From contig NZ_BJZT01000023.1 of the NCBI RefSeq assembly GCF_007992175.1, positions 1 through 37,450 on the forward strand: a stretch of DNA of 37,450 nt. Direction: 5' to 3'. This stretch comes from Methylobacterium haplocladii (GTDB lineage Bacteria; Pseudomonadota; Alphaproteobacteria; Rhizobiales; Beijerinckiaceae). The translations under genes and the position numbers were made by a program. Each line of letters starts with the position of its first letter. Within the stretch, counting starts at the first letter, position 1. Of this stretch, positions 19,179 to 27,698 are shown in pieces. The notes beneath the pieces are model-generated. The model made no database searches. It saw nothing but the letters and a program-made list of their open reading frames with translations, and was not told where the DNA came from.

Positions 19179-19829
19179 TCAGCTCTTCTTGCGGAACGAA
19201 TCCAGACTCACGACCTCGGCGCCGGTGTCTTTCCCCGCGACCTTCTCGGCCGGAGCATCCTTGCCCGGCTTGTCCGCATCGTTCGCGTTTTCGTCGACCT
19301 TGTTACCGGCGGCGGCGGCGAGGGCGGGAACGATCTTGGGCGGCCCGGAGATGGCGGCGAGGCCGGAATTCTTCGGCTTTATCTCCATCGGCTCGGAGGC
19401 CGCACCGCGCGGGCCGCTCTTCACGAGGGTCGGCGTCGGTGCAGATTCGGTCTCCTCGGAGGCCTCGCCCTCTTCCTGGAGGTCGAACTTGAGGCCGAAC
19501 TGGACGGAGGGATCGAAGAAGCCCGAGAGCGCATCGAACGGTACCAGCAGACGCTCGGGCACGCCCGAGAACGACAGGCCGACCTCGAAGGAATGCTCGG
19601 TGACGCCGAGATCCCAGAACTGGTGCTGCAGGACGATCGTCATGTCCTGCGGGTACTTTTCCCGCAGGCGCTGCGACATGCGCACGCCCGGAGCCTCGGT
19701 GCGGAAGGAAACGTAGAAGTGGTGCTCGCCGGAAAGCCCCTCGCGGGCCGCATCGGTCAGCACCCGCTTCACGACGCCGCGCAGAGCGTCCTGCACCATG
19801 AGATCGTAGCGGATCAGGTCTTCAGCCAT
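19179..19829 (-). CDS. SspB-like ClpX adaptor protein
   Basis: The protein has 216 residues from ATG 19829. The frame extends to 19886 without family character. The N-terminal ~150 residues match the alphaproteobacterial SspB (SspB-alpha, DUF1321) type: MAEDLIRYDLMVQDALRG, EHHFYVSFRT, YPQDMTIVLQHQFWDL, FSVGLSFSGVPERL-like segments and PFDALSGFFDPSVQFGL. An Ala/Pro/acid-rich linker of about 50 residues follows. The protein closes with EVVSLDSFRKKS, which resembles the ClpX-docking tail of these adaptors. SspB proteins deliver ssrA-tagged and other substrates to ClpXP. In relatives it usually lies near fumC-DUF4169-RHH. Here about 4 kb with a P450 and a chemoreceptor gene separate them. Confidence 0.9.
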   Translation of the reverse strand: MAEDLIRYDLMVQDALRGVVKRVLTDAAREGLSGEHHFYVSFRTEAPGVRMSQRLREKYPQDMTIVLQHQFWDLGVTEHSFEVGLSFSGVPERLLVPFDALSGFFDPSVQFGLKFDLQEEGEASEETESAPTPTLVKSGPRGAASEPMEIKPKNSGLAAISGPPKIVPALAAAAGNKVDENANDADKPGKDAPAEKVAGKDTGAEVVSLDSFRKKS

Positions 19830-20269
19830 CGGCGCTCGCTCTGCCCGGGATGCGTTCCGGACGTCGGAAGCCGCCGGGGTCGTCAAAATGAAAGTGGAGG
19901 TTTCTGTTGCCAGGTACCTCCGAACCCCGCCTATGCAGTGCTACCCGCTAGGACTTGATTTCGGTAACCGGCACCGCTTACGCGGCGACAGCGACCGGAG
20001 CAAAGTTGTCATTGGCAACTATTGCAGAGGCCCGATAACGGCGGAACCATGCCGAGCAAAAGTTCACCCTTTACGCCCTCGTCGATCCTATTTCGCCCCC
20101 GCCGAAACCCAGGCCTGAAGCCGAGCCGGGCCTTGCGGCCATCGGTCCTGGGTCTTGGTGGAGGCGCCGGGTACCGCCCCCGGGTCCGATAGGTTTATTT
20201 CGAAGAACGTTTATCGCCATAGCCGGCCTTGCGACCGGCAAAGCGAATATAGAGGGACCGGGGGCGGTT
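19830..20269. other. Divergent intergenic region, sspB-like to CPBP protease
   Basis: About 440 bases between divergently transcribed genes, which must contain both promoters. A short open frame (19888-20118, plus) has no recognisable character or convincing ribosome binding site. GTTGTCATTGGCAAC near 20003-20017 is a small imperfect palindrome. I see no tRNA, clear -35/-10 pair, riboswitch or repeat that I would defend. Confidence 0.4.
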
Positions 20270-21148
20270 TTGAAGAGCGATCCTCGCAGTGGACTGCTCG
20301 ATGATGCCGCTGTTGCTTCCGCGCACGCCTCGCATGCAGCCGAAGCGGGGCCGGAACATCCTGCGACGGTCGCTCCGGGCGCGACCCTCGGCCTCGGCGC
20401 CTGGCTGCTGCAGGCGGTGCTGTTCGTAGCGATTCCCGCTGCGGTGCTGACGCTGGCGGGCCTCCTCTCGCTCCTTCTGGTCCGCGTCGCGGCGGACATC
20501 AGGATCGGCCTCGATGTCTTCACGCCCACCGCGCTGCGCCCGCGCCTGCCCCTCTACGAGATGGCGGGCCGGGGTGTCGCCGCCGACGTGCTGCGGCAGG
20601 TGCTGATCGCGGGTTTCGCCGTCGGCCTGGCCCTCTGGCAGGACGGCGCCGCCTGGCGACGGAGGCTCGCGCTCACGCGTCCCGCCGAGCCGCGCACGAG
20701 CAGCCCGCTCAGGCTCTGGCTCCTCATGGCGGTCTGGCCGGTCATCCACATCCTCTGGGTGACGGAGACGGCCCGGGCGCTGAACGGCGGTCTCGCGCAG
20801 GGCATCCGCATCTCGCCGTTCCTGACGCCGCTCGCGGTGGCGGGATGGTTCGCCTACGTCGTCGTCCTCGCGCCGATGGCGGAAGAGCTTCTGATGCGCG
20901 GCGAGGCCTTCGCCCGCGCCGGCCGGATCATGCGCCCAGCCGGTGTCATCGCGGCGACCGCACTTCTGTTCTCCCTCGCCCACCTGTCGGAATCCGGTGG
21001 CATCGCGCGGCCGATCTCGCTCCTGCCCCTGGCGCTGACGCTCGGCTGGCTGCGCTGGCGCACCGGACGTCTCTGGCCCTGCATGCTGCTGCACGGATGG
21101 AGCAATCTGGCGCTTCTGGCCTATCTGCTCTGGCCGCGCGCCTACTGA
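20270..21148 (+). CDS. CPBP family intramembrane glutamic protease
   Basis: The protein has about 292 residues and belongs to the CAAX-protease/bacteriocin-processing (Rce1-like, Abi) family. It has about six to eight hydrophobic segments. The catalytic pattern is present in the C-terminal half: the EE dyad in [14 protein letters not shown] (about 200-213), the second motif with His in LFSLAHLS and the third in MLLHGWSNL. These enzymes are inner-membrane metal-independent glutamyl proteases, and bacterial substrates are mostly unknown. The only plausible start is TTG 20270, with GAGGG and GGGGG purine runs 10-20 bases before it. The next in-frame ATG lies deep in the protein. It precedes thyA by 76 bases. 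Confidence 0.85.
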   Translation: MKSDPRSGLLDDAAVASAHASHAAEAGPEHPATVAPGATLGLGAWLLQAVLFVAIPAAVLTLAGLLSLLLVRVAADIRIGLDVFTPTALRPRLPLYEMAGRGVAADVLRQVLIAGFAVGLALWQDGAAWRRRLALTRPAEPRTSSPLRLWLLMAVWPVIHILWVTETARALNGGLAQGIRISPFLTPLAVAGWFAYVVVLAPMAEELLMRGEAFARAGRIMRPAGVIAATALLFSLAHLSESGGIARPISLLPLALTLGWLRWRTGRLWPCMLLHGWSNLALLAYLLWPRAY

Positions 21149-21224
21149 CGCAGCACGGCCAAGCCTGTGCGCCACGGCCCCCGCCGGGTATCGGTCCGGC
21201 CCCCGCCGCCTTATCCTGCGGCCC

Positions 21225-22016
21225 ATGCAGGCCTATCACCACCTTCTCGAACGCATCCTCGGCGAGGGTGTCCGCAAGGACGACCGTACCGGCACCGGCA
21301 CGCTTTCCGTGTTCGGCCACCAGATGCGGTTCGACCTCGGCCGGGGCTTTCCGCTCGTCACCACGAAGCAGCTTCATCTGCGCTCGATCATCCACGAGCT
21401 GCTCTGGTTCCTCGCCGGCGACACCAACGTGCGCGCGCTCCAGGCCAGGGGCGTGACGATCTGGGACGAGTGGGCGGATGCCAACGGCGATCTCGGCCCG
21501 GTCTACGGCAAGCAGTGGCGGAGCTGGGACAAGGCGGGCGGCAGCGTCGACCAGATCGCGCAGGTCGTCGACGAGATCCGCTGCAACCCGGATTCGCGCC
21601 GCCTGATCGTCTCGGCCTGGAACCCGGCCGATCTCGACCGGATGGCGCTCGCGCCCTGTCACTGCCTGTTCCAGTTCTACGTCGCCGAGGGTCGGCTCTC
21701 CTGCCAGCTCTACCAGCGCTCCGCCGACGTCTTCTTGGGCGTTCCCTTCAATATCGCGAGCTACGCGCTGCTCACCGCGATGATCGCGCAGGTGTCGGGC
21801 CTGCAGCCGGGCGACTTCGTCCACACCTTCGGCGACGCCCATCTCTACGTGAACCACCTGGAGCAGGCGCGGACGCAGCTCGCCCGCGAGCCGAGGCCGC
21901 TGCCGATCCTGCGCCTCAACCCGGAGGTCCGCTCGCTGTTCGACTTCACCTACGAGGACATCGCCATCGCGGGCTATGAGCCGCATCCGGCGATCAAGGC
22001 ACCGGTAGCGGTCTGA
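21225..22016 (+). CDS. thyA: Thymidylate synthase
   Basis: The protein has 263 residues, essentially the length of E. coli ThyA. It methylates dUMP to dTMP using 5,10-methylene-tetrahydrofolate and releases dihydrofolate. The catalytic cysteine is C145 in [12 protein letters not shown]. Other hallmarks are [11 protein letters not shown], the [18 protein letters not shown] segment, [19 protein letters not shown], and [18 protein letters not shown]. The stop codon overlaps the folA start (TGATG at 22014-22018), giving translational coupling to the enzyme that recycles the dihydrofolate it makes. No clear ribosome binding site is seen before its own ATG. Confidence 0.98.
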   Translation: MQAYHHLLERILGEGVRKDDRTGTGTLSVFGHQMRFDLGRGFPLVTTKQLHLRSIIHELLWFLAGDTNVRALQARGVTIWDEWADANGDLGPVYGKQWRSWDKAGGSVDQIAQVVDEIRCNPDSRRLIVSAWNPADLDRMALAPCHCLFQFYVAEGRLSCQLYQRSADVFLGVPFNIASYALLTAMIAQVSGLQPGDFVHTFGDAHLYVNHLEQARTQLAREPRPLPILRLNPEVRSLFDFTYEDIAIAGYEPHPAIKAPVAV

Positions 22017-22510
22017 TGGTTCGTCCAAAAATCTCCCTCGTCGTGGCCGTCGCCAGCAATGGCGTCATCGGCCGGGACAACGGTCTGATCTGGCACCTGT
22101 CGAGCGATCTCAAGCGCTTCAAGGCGCTCACCATGGGCAAGCCGATGCTGATGGGCCGCAAGACTTTTTCGGCGATCGGCAGGCCGTTGCCCGGACGGCG
22201 GAGCCTCGTGCTGACCCGTGATCGGGGCTTCGCGGCGGAGGGCGCCGAACTCGTCCACGACTGGGAGGAGGCGCTCGCAGCCGCGAATGCCGACGAGCTG
22301 ATGGTCGTCGGCGGCGGCGCGATCTACGCGCTGGCGCTGCCCCATGCCGACCGTATCCACCTGACCGAGGTCGACACCGCGCCCGAGGGCGACGCGTACC
22401 TGCCGGCCTTCGACCGCTCGGCCTACCGCGAGACCCTGTGCGAGGCGCATCCGGCGGGCGGTCGGGACGATCATGCCTTCGTCTTCATCGACCTGGAGCG
22501 GATCGGCTGA
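22016..22510 (+). CDS. folA: Dihydrofolate reductase
   Basis: The protein has 164 residues. It reduces dihydrofolate to tetrahydrofolate with NADPH, completing the thymidylate cycle with the overlapping thyA. Motifs seen: SLVVAVASNGVIGRDNGLIWHL at the N terminus, the catalytic Asp in SSDLKRFKALT, GKPMLMGRKTF, the NADPH-binding RPLPGRRSLVLTRD, and VVGGGAIYALALP. The segment WHLSSDLKRF differs from the common WHLPEDLKRF, but the key Trp and Asp are kept. The ATG shares one base with the thyA stop. Confidence 0.97.
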   Translation: MVRPKISLVVAVASNGVIGRDNGLIWHLSSDLKRFKALTMGKPMLMGRKTFSAIGRPLPGRRSLVLTRDRGFAAEGAELVHDWEEALAAANADELMVVGGGAIYALALPHADRIHLTEVDTAPEGDAYLPAFDRSAYRETLCEAHPAGGRDDHAFVFIDLERIG

Positions 22511-22623
22511 GCCCGGATCCCGATTTCATCCCGCAGGGACGGCGCTTAGGCCGCAGGCCGTGTGCGGCTGCACGGTACGGCGTAACCGTTGCGGTAGACG
22601 CATCGGATGCCCACCTCACGGCC

Positions 22624-22650
22624 TTGACAGGACCGGGTGCTGCCAATCAG
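22624..22650 (+). promoter_or_regulatory. Possible promoter for hflKC
   Basis: A perfect -35 TTGACA (22624-22629) lies in the 277-base folA-hflK gap. The best -10 at suitable spacing is only AATCAG (22645-22650, 15-base spacing), so the call is weak. The gap itself argues that hflK has its own promoter. Confidence 0.25.
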
Positions 22651-22787
22651 GTGCGCTCGACCGTACGGTTCGAAAAAATTCGTTTCCGGCAAGGGGAGTC
22701 CGGCAACCGATCCAGGCGAGGCCGCCGTCCGAAGCAGGACGGCGATGGTGGCGTGGGTCGGGGCCGGAGCAGGAGTCTACGTCGAGA

Positions 22788-23966
22788 ATGCCTTGGAGCA
22801 ATCAGAGCGGCGGCGGCAGCGGTGGGGGAGGCGGCCCCTGGGGCGGCCGTCCCGGCGGTGGCAATGGCGGCGGTGGACCCTGGGGCAGTGGAGGCGGCGG
22901 CGGTGGCGGTAAGACCCCGCCGGACCTCGAAGACCTGATCCGGCGCGGCCAGGATCGCCTGCGCGGCATCATCCCCGGCGGTGCCGGCAGCGGCTTCGGC
23001 GGCGGCAAGGGCATCGTGATCCTGCTCGGCCTCCTCGTCGGTGGCTGGCTTCTCACGGGCTTCTACACGGTGAAGCCGAACGAGGTCGGCATCAATACGG
23101 TCTTCGGGCGCTACACCGGCCAGAGCGGCGAGGGCCTGCGCTACAACTTCCCCTATCCGGTCGGCGGCGTGGTCAAGCCGAATGTCGGCTTCACGAACTC
23201 GATCCAGGTCGGCTTTCGGTCCGGCTCAGGTGCGGCACGCCAACGCGACGTGCCGGAGGAGAGCCTGATGCTCACCGCCGACGAGAATATCGTCGACCTC
23301 GATTTCGAGGTGCAGTGGCGCGTCAACCCGCTCAAGGCCGAGGACTACGTCTTCAACCTCGAAAACCCCGAGAGCACGATCAAGGCGCTCTCCGAGAGCG
23401 CCATGCGCGAGGTTGTCGGCCGCCGCAACATCCAGGCGATCCTGACCAACGAGCAGTCGAGCATCGCTGCCGAGGTCAAGGACATCGTTCAGAAGGGTCT
23501 CGACGAGTACGGCGCGGGTGTCATCATCGCGGTCGTCCAGCTGACCGGCGTCAATCCGCCGCCGGAGGTCCGTCCGGCCTTCATCGACGTGAACGCCGCC
23601 CAGCAGGACGCCCAGCGCGTCCGCAACGAGGCCGAGACCTATGCCAGCCGCGAAGTGCCGCAGGCCCGCGGCCGCGCCTCGCAGATCGTGCAGGCGGCCG
23701 AGGCCTATCGCGATCAGGCCACCGCCGAGGCGACCGGTCAGGCCGCGCGCTTCACGCAGGTCTACGAAGCCTACAAGCTCGCGCCCGACGTCAGCCGCGA
23801 GCGTCTGTTCCTGGAGACGATGGAAAAGGTCCTGGGCTCGGTGAACAAGGTCATCCTCGATCAGAACGGCACGGGCGCCGCCGGCGCCAGCGCGGCGGGC
23901 GTCGTGCCCGTACTGCCGTTGAACGAGTTCGGCGGACGAACCAGCCAGGGCGGAGCCGCACGATGA
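22788..23966 (+). CDS. hflK: Membrane protease modulator HflK
   Basis: The protein has 392 residues from ATG 22788, with AGGAG about 12 bases upstream. HflK and HflC form a large inner-membrane SPFH-family cage around the protease FtsH and adjust its degradation of membrane proteins. The N-terminal ~70 residues are extremely Gly-rich with PWG repeats, as is usual for HflK. One membrane helix (about 75-93) is followed by YTVKPNEVGINTVFGRY and the SPFH domain, then an Ala/Glu-rich coiled coil (AAQQDAQRVRNEAETYASREV) and the conserved end (LETMEKVLGSVNKVILD). The stop overlaps the hflC start (ATGA at 23963-23966). The open frame extends upstream to 22473 but overlaps folA and is not used. Confidence 0.96.
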   Translation: MPWSNQSGGGSGGGGGPWGGRPGGGNGGGGPWGSGGGGGGGKTPPDLEDLIRRGQDRLRGIIPGGAGSGFGGGKGIVILLGLLVGGWLLTGFYTVKPNEVGINTVFGRYTGQSGEGLRYNFPYPVGGVVKPNVGFTNSIQVGFRSGSGAARQRDVPEESLMLTADENIVDLDFEVQWRVNPLKAEDYVFNLENPESTIKALSESAMREVVGRRNIQAILTNEQSSIAAEVKDIVQKGLDEYGAGVIIAVVQLTGVNPPPEVRPAFIDVNAAQQDAQRVRNEAETYASREVPQARGRASQIVQAAEAYRDQATAEATGQAARFTQVYEAYKLAPDVSRERLFLETMEKVLGSVNKVILDQNGTGAAGASAAGVVPVLPLNEFGGRTSQGGAAR

Positions 23967-24874
23967 ACAGCTCCACCCTCCGCACCGGCCTCGTGCTCGT
24001 GGCCGGCATCGTCGTCGTCGGGCTCTACGCCTCGGTCTTCACCGTCGGTCAGATGCAGCAGGCGCTGGTGCTCCAGCTCGGCCGCGTGCGCGCCGTGCTG
24101 AACCCGCCCGGCGAGACCAAGCCCGGCCTCTACTTCAAGGTGCCGTTCACCGACACCGTGGTGATCTTCGACAAGCGCGTGCTCGATCTCGACCTGCCGG
24201 TCCAGACCCTGCTCACCGCCGACCGCCAGAACCTCGAGGTCGACGCCTTCGTGCGCTACCGGATCGTCGATCCGCTGAAGTTCTACCAGTCGGTCGGCAA
24301 CATCCCGCTCGCCAACCAGCGGCTGTCGAGCTTCACCAACTCCAGCCTGCGCAACGTGCTGGCCCGTTCCAGCCGCGACGCCATCGTGCGGACCGACCGT
24401 GTCGACCTGATGAACGAGATCCAGGAAGACGTGAACAAGCAGGCCAAGCAGCTCGGCGTCGAGATCGTCGACCTGCGCATGACCCGCGTCGATCTGCCGG
24501 CCAAGAACTCCCAGGCCGTCTACGACCGGATGACTTCGGAGCGGAAGCGCGAGGCCGCCGACATCCGTGCCAACGGCGATCAGGCCGCGGCCACCATCAA
24601 GGCCAAGGCCGACAAGGAGGTCACCGTCCTTCTCGCCGATGCCACGAGCAGCTCGGAGAAGCTGCGCGGCCAGGGCGAGGCGGAGCGGAACCGCATCCTC
24701 GCCGAAGCCTTCGGCAAGGATGCCGACTTCTTCGCCTTCTACCGCTCGATGCAGGCCTACGAGCAGAGCATGAAGGGCCAGGACACGCGGCTGGTCATCA
24801 ACCCGAACTCTTCGTCGTTCTTCCGCTACTTCGGCGATCCGCAGGGTCGCGCGACCGGCGCCCCTAAGCCCTGA
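23963..24874 (+). CDS. hflC: Membrane protease modulator HflC
   Basis: The protein has 303 residues and is the partner of HflK in the periplasmic-side SPFH complex that regulates FtsH. A short N-terminal membrane segment (about 8-27) precedes the SPFH domain (FTVGQMQQALVLQLGRVRAV, PGLYFKVPF, DLPVQTLLTADRQNLEVDAFVRYRI). The coiled-coil region has the typical TSERKREAADIRANGDQAA. It then has LRGQGEAERNRILAEAFGKDADFFAFYRSMQAYE, and ends with the conserved SSFFRYFGDP. It overlaps hflK by four bases. Confidence 0.97.
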   Translation: MNSSTLRTGLVLVAGIVVVGLYASVFTVGQMQQALVLQLGRVRAVLNPPGETKPGLYFKVPFTDTVVIFDKRVLDLDLPVQTLLTADRQNLEVDAFVRYRIVDPLKFYQSVGNIPLANQRLSSFTNSSLRNVLARSSRDAIVRTDRVDLMNEIQEDVNKQAKQLGVEIVDLRMTRVDLPAKNSQAVYDRMTSERKREAADIRANGDQAAATIKAKADKEVTVLLADATSSSEKLRGQGEAERNRILAEAFGKDADFFAFYRSMQAYEQSMKGQDTRLVINPNSSSFFRYFGDPQGRATGAPKP

Positions 24875-24888
24875 TGTCCCTCGACCGG

Positions 24889-24908
24889 GGGCGGCGCACA
24901 CGCCGCCC
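24889..24908 (+). terminator. GC-rich stem-loop after hflC
   Basis: GGGCGGCG (24889-24896), loop CACA, CGCCGCCC (24901-24908): a perfect 8-bp stem 14 bases after the hflC stop, followed only by TTGAT. It may be a partial terminator or attenuator between hflKC and degP. Confidence 0.5.
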
Positions 24909-25065
24909 TTGATCGTGCGCGCCGGGCGCCGATCTATAGGCACGCTTCTTGGGCACGGTCCGCTTCCACGGGAATCGCACCCTGCTCCAGATCTCCGAAG
25001 TCGCACGATGTTTTTGGGAAACCGGGCTCCGCTCACCCGCATCGTGCTCTGGAAGGAACCGAACC

Positions 25066-26619
25066 ATGCGTCTCGCCACGAGCGCCATTCCGGGTGTCGA
25101 CCGTCCGGCTCTGCATCGCCGGGCCCGCTCGGCGCTCGCCGCCGTGATGATCGGCGCGATGGTCCCGATGTCGGTCGCCCCCGCCTTCGTGCCGCAGGCG
25201 GCCTTCGCTAAGGGGCCGGAATCCCTCGCCGACCTCGCCGATCAGGTGACGGACGCAGTGGTGAACATCTCGGCCTCGACCACGGTCGATTCCTCCGCAC
25301 GCAGTGGCCGGACCGGTCCGCAGCTGCCGCCGGGCACGCCGTTCGAGGATCTGTTCGAAGAGTTCTTCAAGAAGCGCGGTCAGCGCGGCGACAACAACAA
25401 GGGTGAGGACGACAGCCCGCGTGGCCAGTCGCGCAAGTCGAACTCGCTCGGCTCCGGCTTCATCATCGACGCCGCCGGCCTCGTCATCACCAACAACCAC
25501 GTCATCGGCGACGCCAACGACATCCAGGTCATCCTGCACGACGGCACGAAGCTGAAGGCCGAGATCGTCGGCAAGGATTCGAAGATCGATCTCGCGATCC
25601 TGCGCGTGAAGCCGGATCCCAACAGGCCGCTCAGGGCCGTTCCGTTCGGCGATTCCGACAAGATGCGGCCGGGCGACTGGGTGATCGCGATCGGCAATCC
25701 GTTCGGCCTCGGCGGCTCGGTATCGGCTGGCATCGTCTCGGCGCGGGGCCGCAACATCGAGTCCGGTCCCTACGACAACTACATTCAGACCGACGCGGCC
25801 ATCAACAAGGGCAATTCCGGCGGCCCGCTGTTCAACATGAACGGCGAGGTCATCGGCATCAACACGGCGATCCTGTCGCCGTCGGGCGGCTCCGTCGGCA
25901 TCGGCTTCGCCGTGCCCTCGAACACCGCGAGCCCTGTGCTCGATCAGTTGCGCGAGTTCGGCGAAGTCCGCCGCGGCTGGCTCGGCGTGCGCATCCAGAA
26001 CGTCGACGACGCCACCGCCGAGGCCCTTGGCCTCAAGGGTGGCGCCAAGGGCGCGCTGATCGCCGGCGTCGACGAGAAGGGCCCGGCCAAGCCCGCCGGC
26101 CTCGAAGTCGGCGACGTCATCACCAAGTTCAACGGCACCGTGGTGAAGTCGTCGAGCGAGCTACCCCGCATCGTCGCCCAGACGCCGGTCGGCAAGACCG
26201 TCGAGGTGATCGTCGTCCGCAAGGGCCAGGAGCAGACCAAGTCCGTCGTCCTCGGCCGCCTGGAAGACGGCGAGAAGCCGCAACTCGCCAACGCCAAGCA
26301 GCCGGATGTCGAGAGCGCGACCCGGCAAGCCCTCGGCCTCAACCTCTCCGGTCTGACCGACGAACTCCGCAAGAAGTTCAGCATCAAGGACACCGTCAAG
26401 GGTGTCGTCGTCACCCGCGTCGACCCGAACTCGACGGCGGCCGACAAGCGCATCGTCCCCGGCGAGGTCATCGTCGAGGTCGGCCAGGAGGCCGTCAGCA
26501 CGCCGGCCGACGTCACCAAGCGCGTTGAGGCGCTGAAGAAGGAGTCGCGCAAGTCCGTGCTGCTCCTCGTGGCGGGTGGCAGCGGCGACGTGCGGTTCGT
26601 GGCGATCGGCCTCGACTGA
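25066..26619 (+). CDS. degP: Periplasmic serine protease DegP/HtrA family
   Basis: The protein has 517 residues from ATG 25066, preceded by GGAAGGA. The signal peptide has a twin-Arg-rich n-region, a hydrophobic stretch (about 22-40) and probable cleavage after AFA near 48. The trypsin-like domain carries the complete triad: H145 (TNNHVIGD), D175 (KIDLAILR) and S251 (KGNSGGPLF). Two PDZ domains follow (about 310-400 and 420-510), as in Do-type proteases that degrade or chaperone misfolded envelope proteins. An acidic, Gly-rich loop (about 100-128) lies in the LA-loop position. It is downstream of hflKC, which gives a membrane and envelope protein-quality cluster. The frame is open to 24949 but lacks a signal peptide from there. 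Confidence 0.95.
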   Translation: MRLATSAIPGVDRPALHRRARSALAAVMIGAMVPMSVAPAFVPQAAFAKGPESLADLADQVTDAVVNISASTTVDSSARSGRTGPQLPPGTPFEDLFEEFFKKRGQRGDNNKGEDDSPRGQSRKSNSLGSGFIIDAAGLVITNNHVIGDANDIQVILHDGTKLKAEIVGKDSKIDLAILRVKPDPNRPLRAVPFGDSDKMRPGDWVIAIGNPFGLGGSVSAGIVSARGRNIESGPYDNYIQTDAAINKGNSGGPLFNMNGEVIGINTAILSPSGGSVGIGFAVPSNTASPVLDQLREFGEVRRGWLGVRIQNVDDATAEALGLKGGAKGALIAGVDEKGPAKPAGLEVGDVITKFNGTVVKSSSELPRIVAQTPVGKTVEVIVVRKGQEQTKSVVLGRLEDGEKPQLANAKQPDVESATRQALGLNLSGLTDELRKKFSIKDTVKGVVVTRVDPNSTAADKRIVPGEVIVEVGQEAVSTPADVTKRVEALKKESRKSVLLLVAGGSGDVRFVAIGLD

Positions 26620-26634
26620 GCTTTTTGCACCTTC

Positions 26635-26754
26635 GTCATTTCGGGGCTCGCGTCAGCGAGAACCCGGAACCCACGATTGGGCGCCACGATGTGATCGAAG
26701 TTCGGCATTTCGGGTAGGTTCCGGGTTCTCGCCTTCGGCGAGCCCCGGAATGAC
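26635..26754. repeat. Palindromic repeat between convergent degP and serB
   Basis: The left arm 26635-26671 (GTCATTTCGGGGCTCGC...) and the right arm 26717-26754 (...GCGAGCCCCGGAATGAC) are near-perfect complements over about 37 bases. They contain GAACCCGGAACC on the left and GGTTCCGGGTTC on the right. About 45 bases lie between. The right arm also contains its own small hairpin CTCGCC-TTC-GGCGAG. It occupies the gap between two convergent genes and could end transcription in both directions. This sequence type is a common intergenic repeat in Rhizobiales (from memory). Confidence 0.85.
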
Positions 26755-26778
26755 AGCCGAGCCAATGGTCGCCGAAGT

Positions 26779-27675
26779 TTAGCCGACGAACTCCGCGGCC
26801 GAAAAACCCTGTAAATACAACAGCGCCGTCAGGTCGCCGTGCTCGATCCTGACATGCGCCGCGGCGGCGACAGCGGGTTTGGCACGGAAGGCCACGCCCA
26901 GCCCCGCCTCCCCAAGCATGGCGAGGTCGTTGGCGCCGTCGCCGACTGCCATGGTGTCCTCGGTGACGAGGCCGAGCCGCTGTCGCAACTCCAGAAGTGT
27001 CGCGCGCTTCGTCTCCGCTCCGACGATTGGTTCGGCAACCGTCCCGCTGAGCGCGCCAGCGGTGAGGTCGAGCCGGTTGGCCCGCGTTTCGTCGAAGCCG
27101 AGCATCTCCGCGATCGGGCCGGTGAATAGCGTGAAACCGCCCGAGACGAGGCAGGTGTAAGCGCCGTGCGCCTTCATGGTCGCGACGAGCGTCCTGCCGC
27201 CGGGCGTCAGGACGATCCGGGTGGCGATGAGGTCGTCGGCAGCGGTCGCCGGCAGGCCCTTCAGAAGGGCGACCCGCTCGCGCAGAGCCGGCCCGAAGGC
27301 GATCTCGCCCTGCATGGCCCGCTCGGTGATCGCCGAGACCTGCGCCTTGATGCCGAGAACGTCGGCGAGTTCATCGATGCATTCCTGCTCGATCATGGTG
27401 GAATCCATGTCGGCGAGGAAAAGCCGCTTGCGACGATGCGGCCCGGCCGGCAGCACGGCGACGTCGATCGGTTGACCCGTGAGGGCTTCGCGCAGACGCG
27501 CCGTCAGCTCCGGCGCCTGCTCCGGATCCGCATCGACGAGGCATTCGGCGGCGATGCCGTGATGGAGAAGGCGCGGCGGATGCGCCGTCCCGAGGGCGTC
27601 GCGCGCATCGGTCAGCACCGCGCCGGTGATGGCGGGACGGTCCGGGTTTGCTATCAGCGTCGCGACGAGGGTCAT
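26779..27675 (-). CDS. serB: Phosphoserine phosphatase
   Basis: The protein has 298 residues. It catalyses the last step of serine biosynthesis, hydrolysing O-phosphoserine, and belongs to the HAD superfamily. The C-terminal catalytic domain has motif I DMDSTMIEQE with nucleophile D89 and acid/base D91, motif II in LVSGGFTLF, and motifs III/IV in KRATLLE and VGDGANDLAML. The first ~80 residues form the regulatory ACT-like N-terminal part found in longer SerB proteins. It is divergent from miaA with only 23 bases between the two start codons, so the promoters must overlap the opposite coding regions or each other. Confidence 0.96.
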   Translation of the reverse strand: MTLVATLIANPDRPAITGAVLTDARDALGTAHPPRLLHHGIAAECLVDADPEQAPELTARLREALTGQPIDVAVLPAGPHRRKRLFLADMDSTMIEQECIDELADVLGIKAQVSAITERAMQGEIAFGPALRERVALLKGLPATAADDLIATRIVLTPGGRTLVATMKAHGAYTCLVSGGFTLFTGPIAEMLGFDETRANRLDLTAGALSGTVAEPIVGAETKRATLLELRQRLGLVTEDTMAVGDGANDLAMLGEAGLGVAFRAKPAVAAAAHVRIEHGDLTALLYLQGFSAAEFVG

Positions 27676-27698
27676 GCCAGGATCACGGAGAGAAGCCG

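Noticed and set aside
20195..21226. 343-codon minus-strand open frame across the CPBP protease
   Set aside because: Low-complexity Arg/Gly/Glu content. The opposite strand carries conserved EE...H...H protease motifs.
22800..22915. Gly-codon-rich repeats at the start of hflK as a tandem repeat locus
   Set aside because: They are the normal Gly-rich N terminus of HflK, with irregular units.
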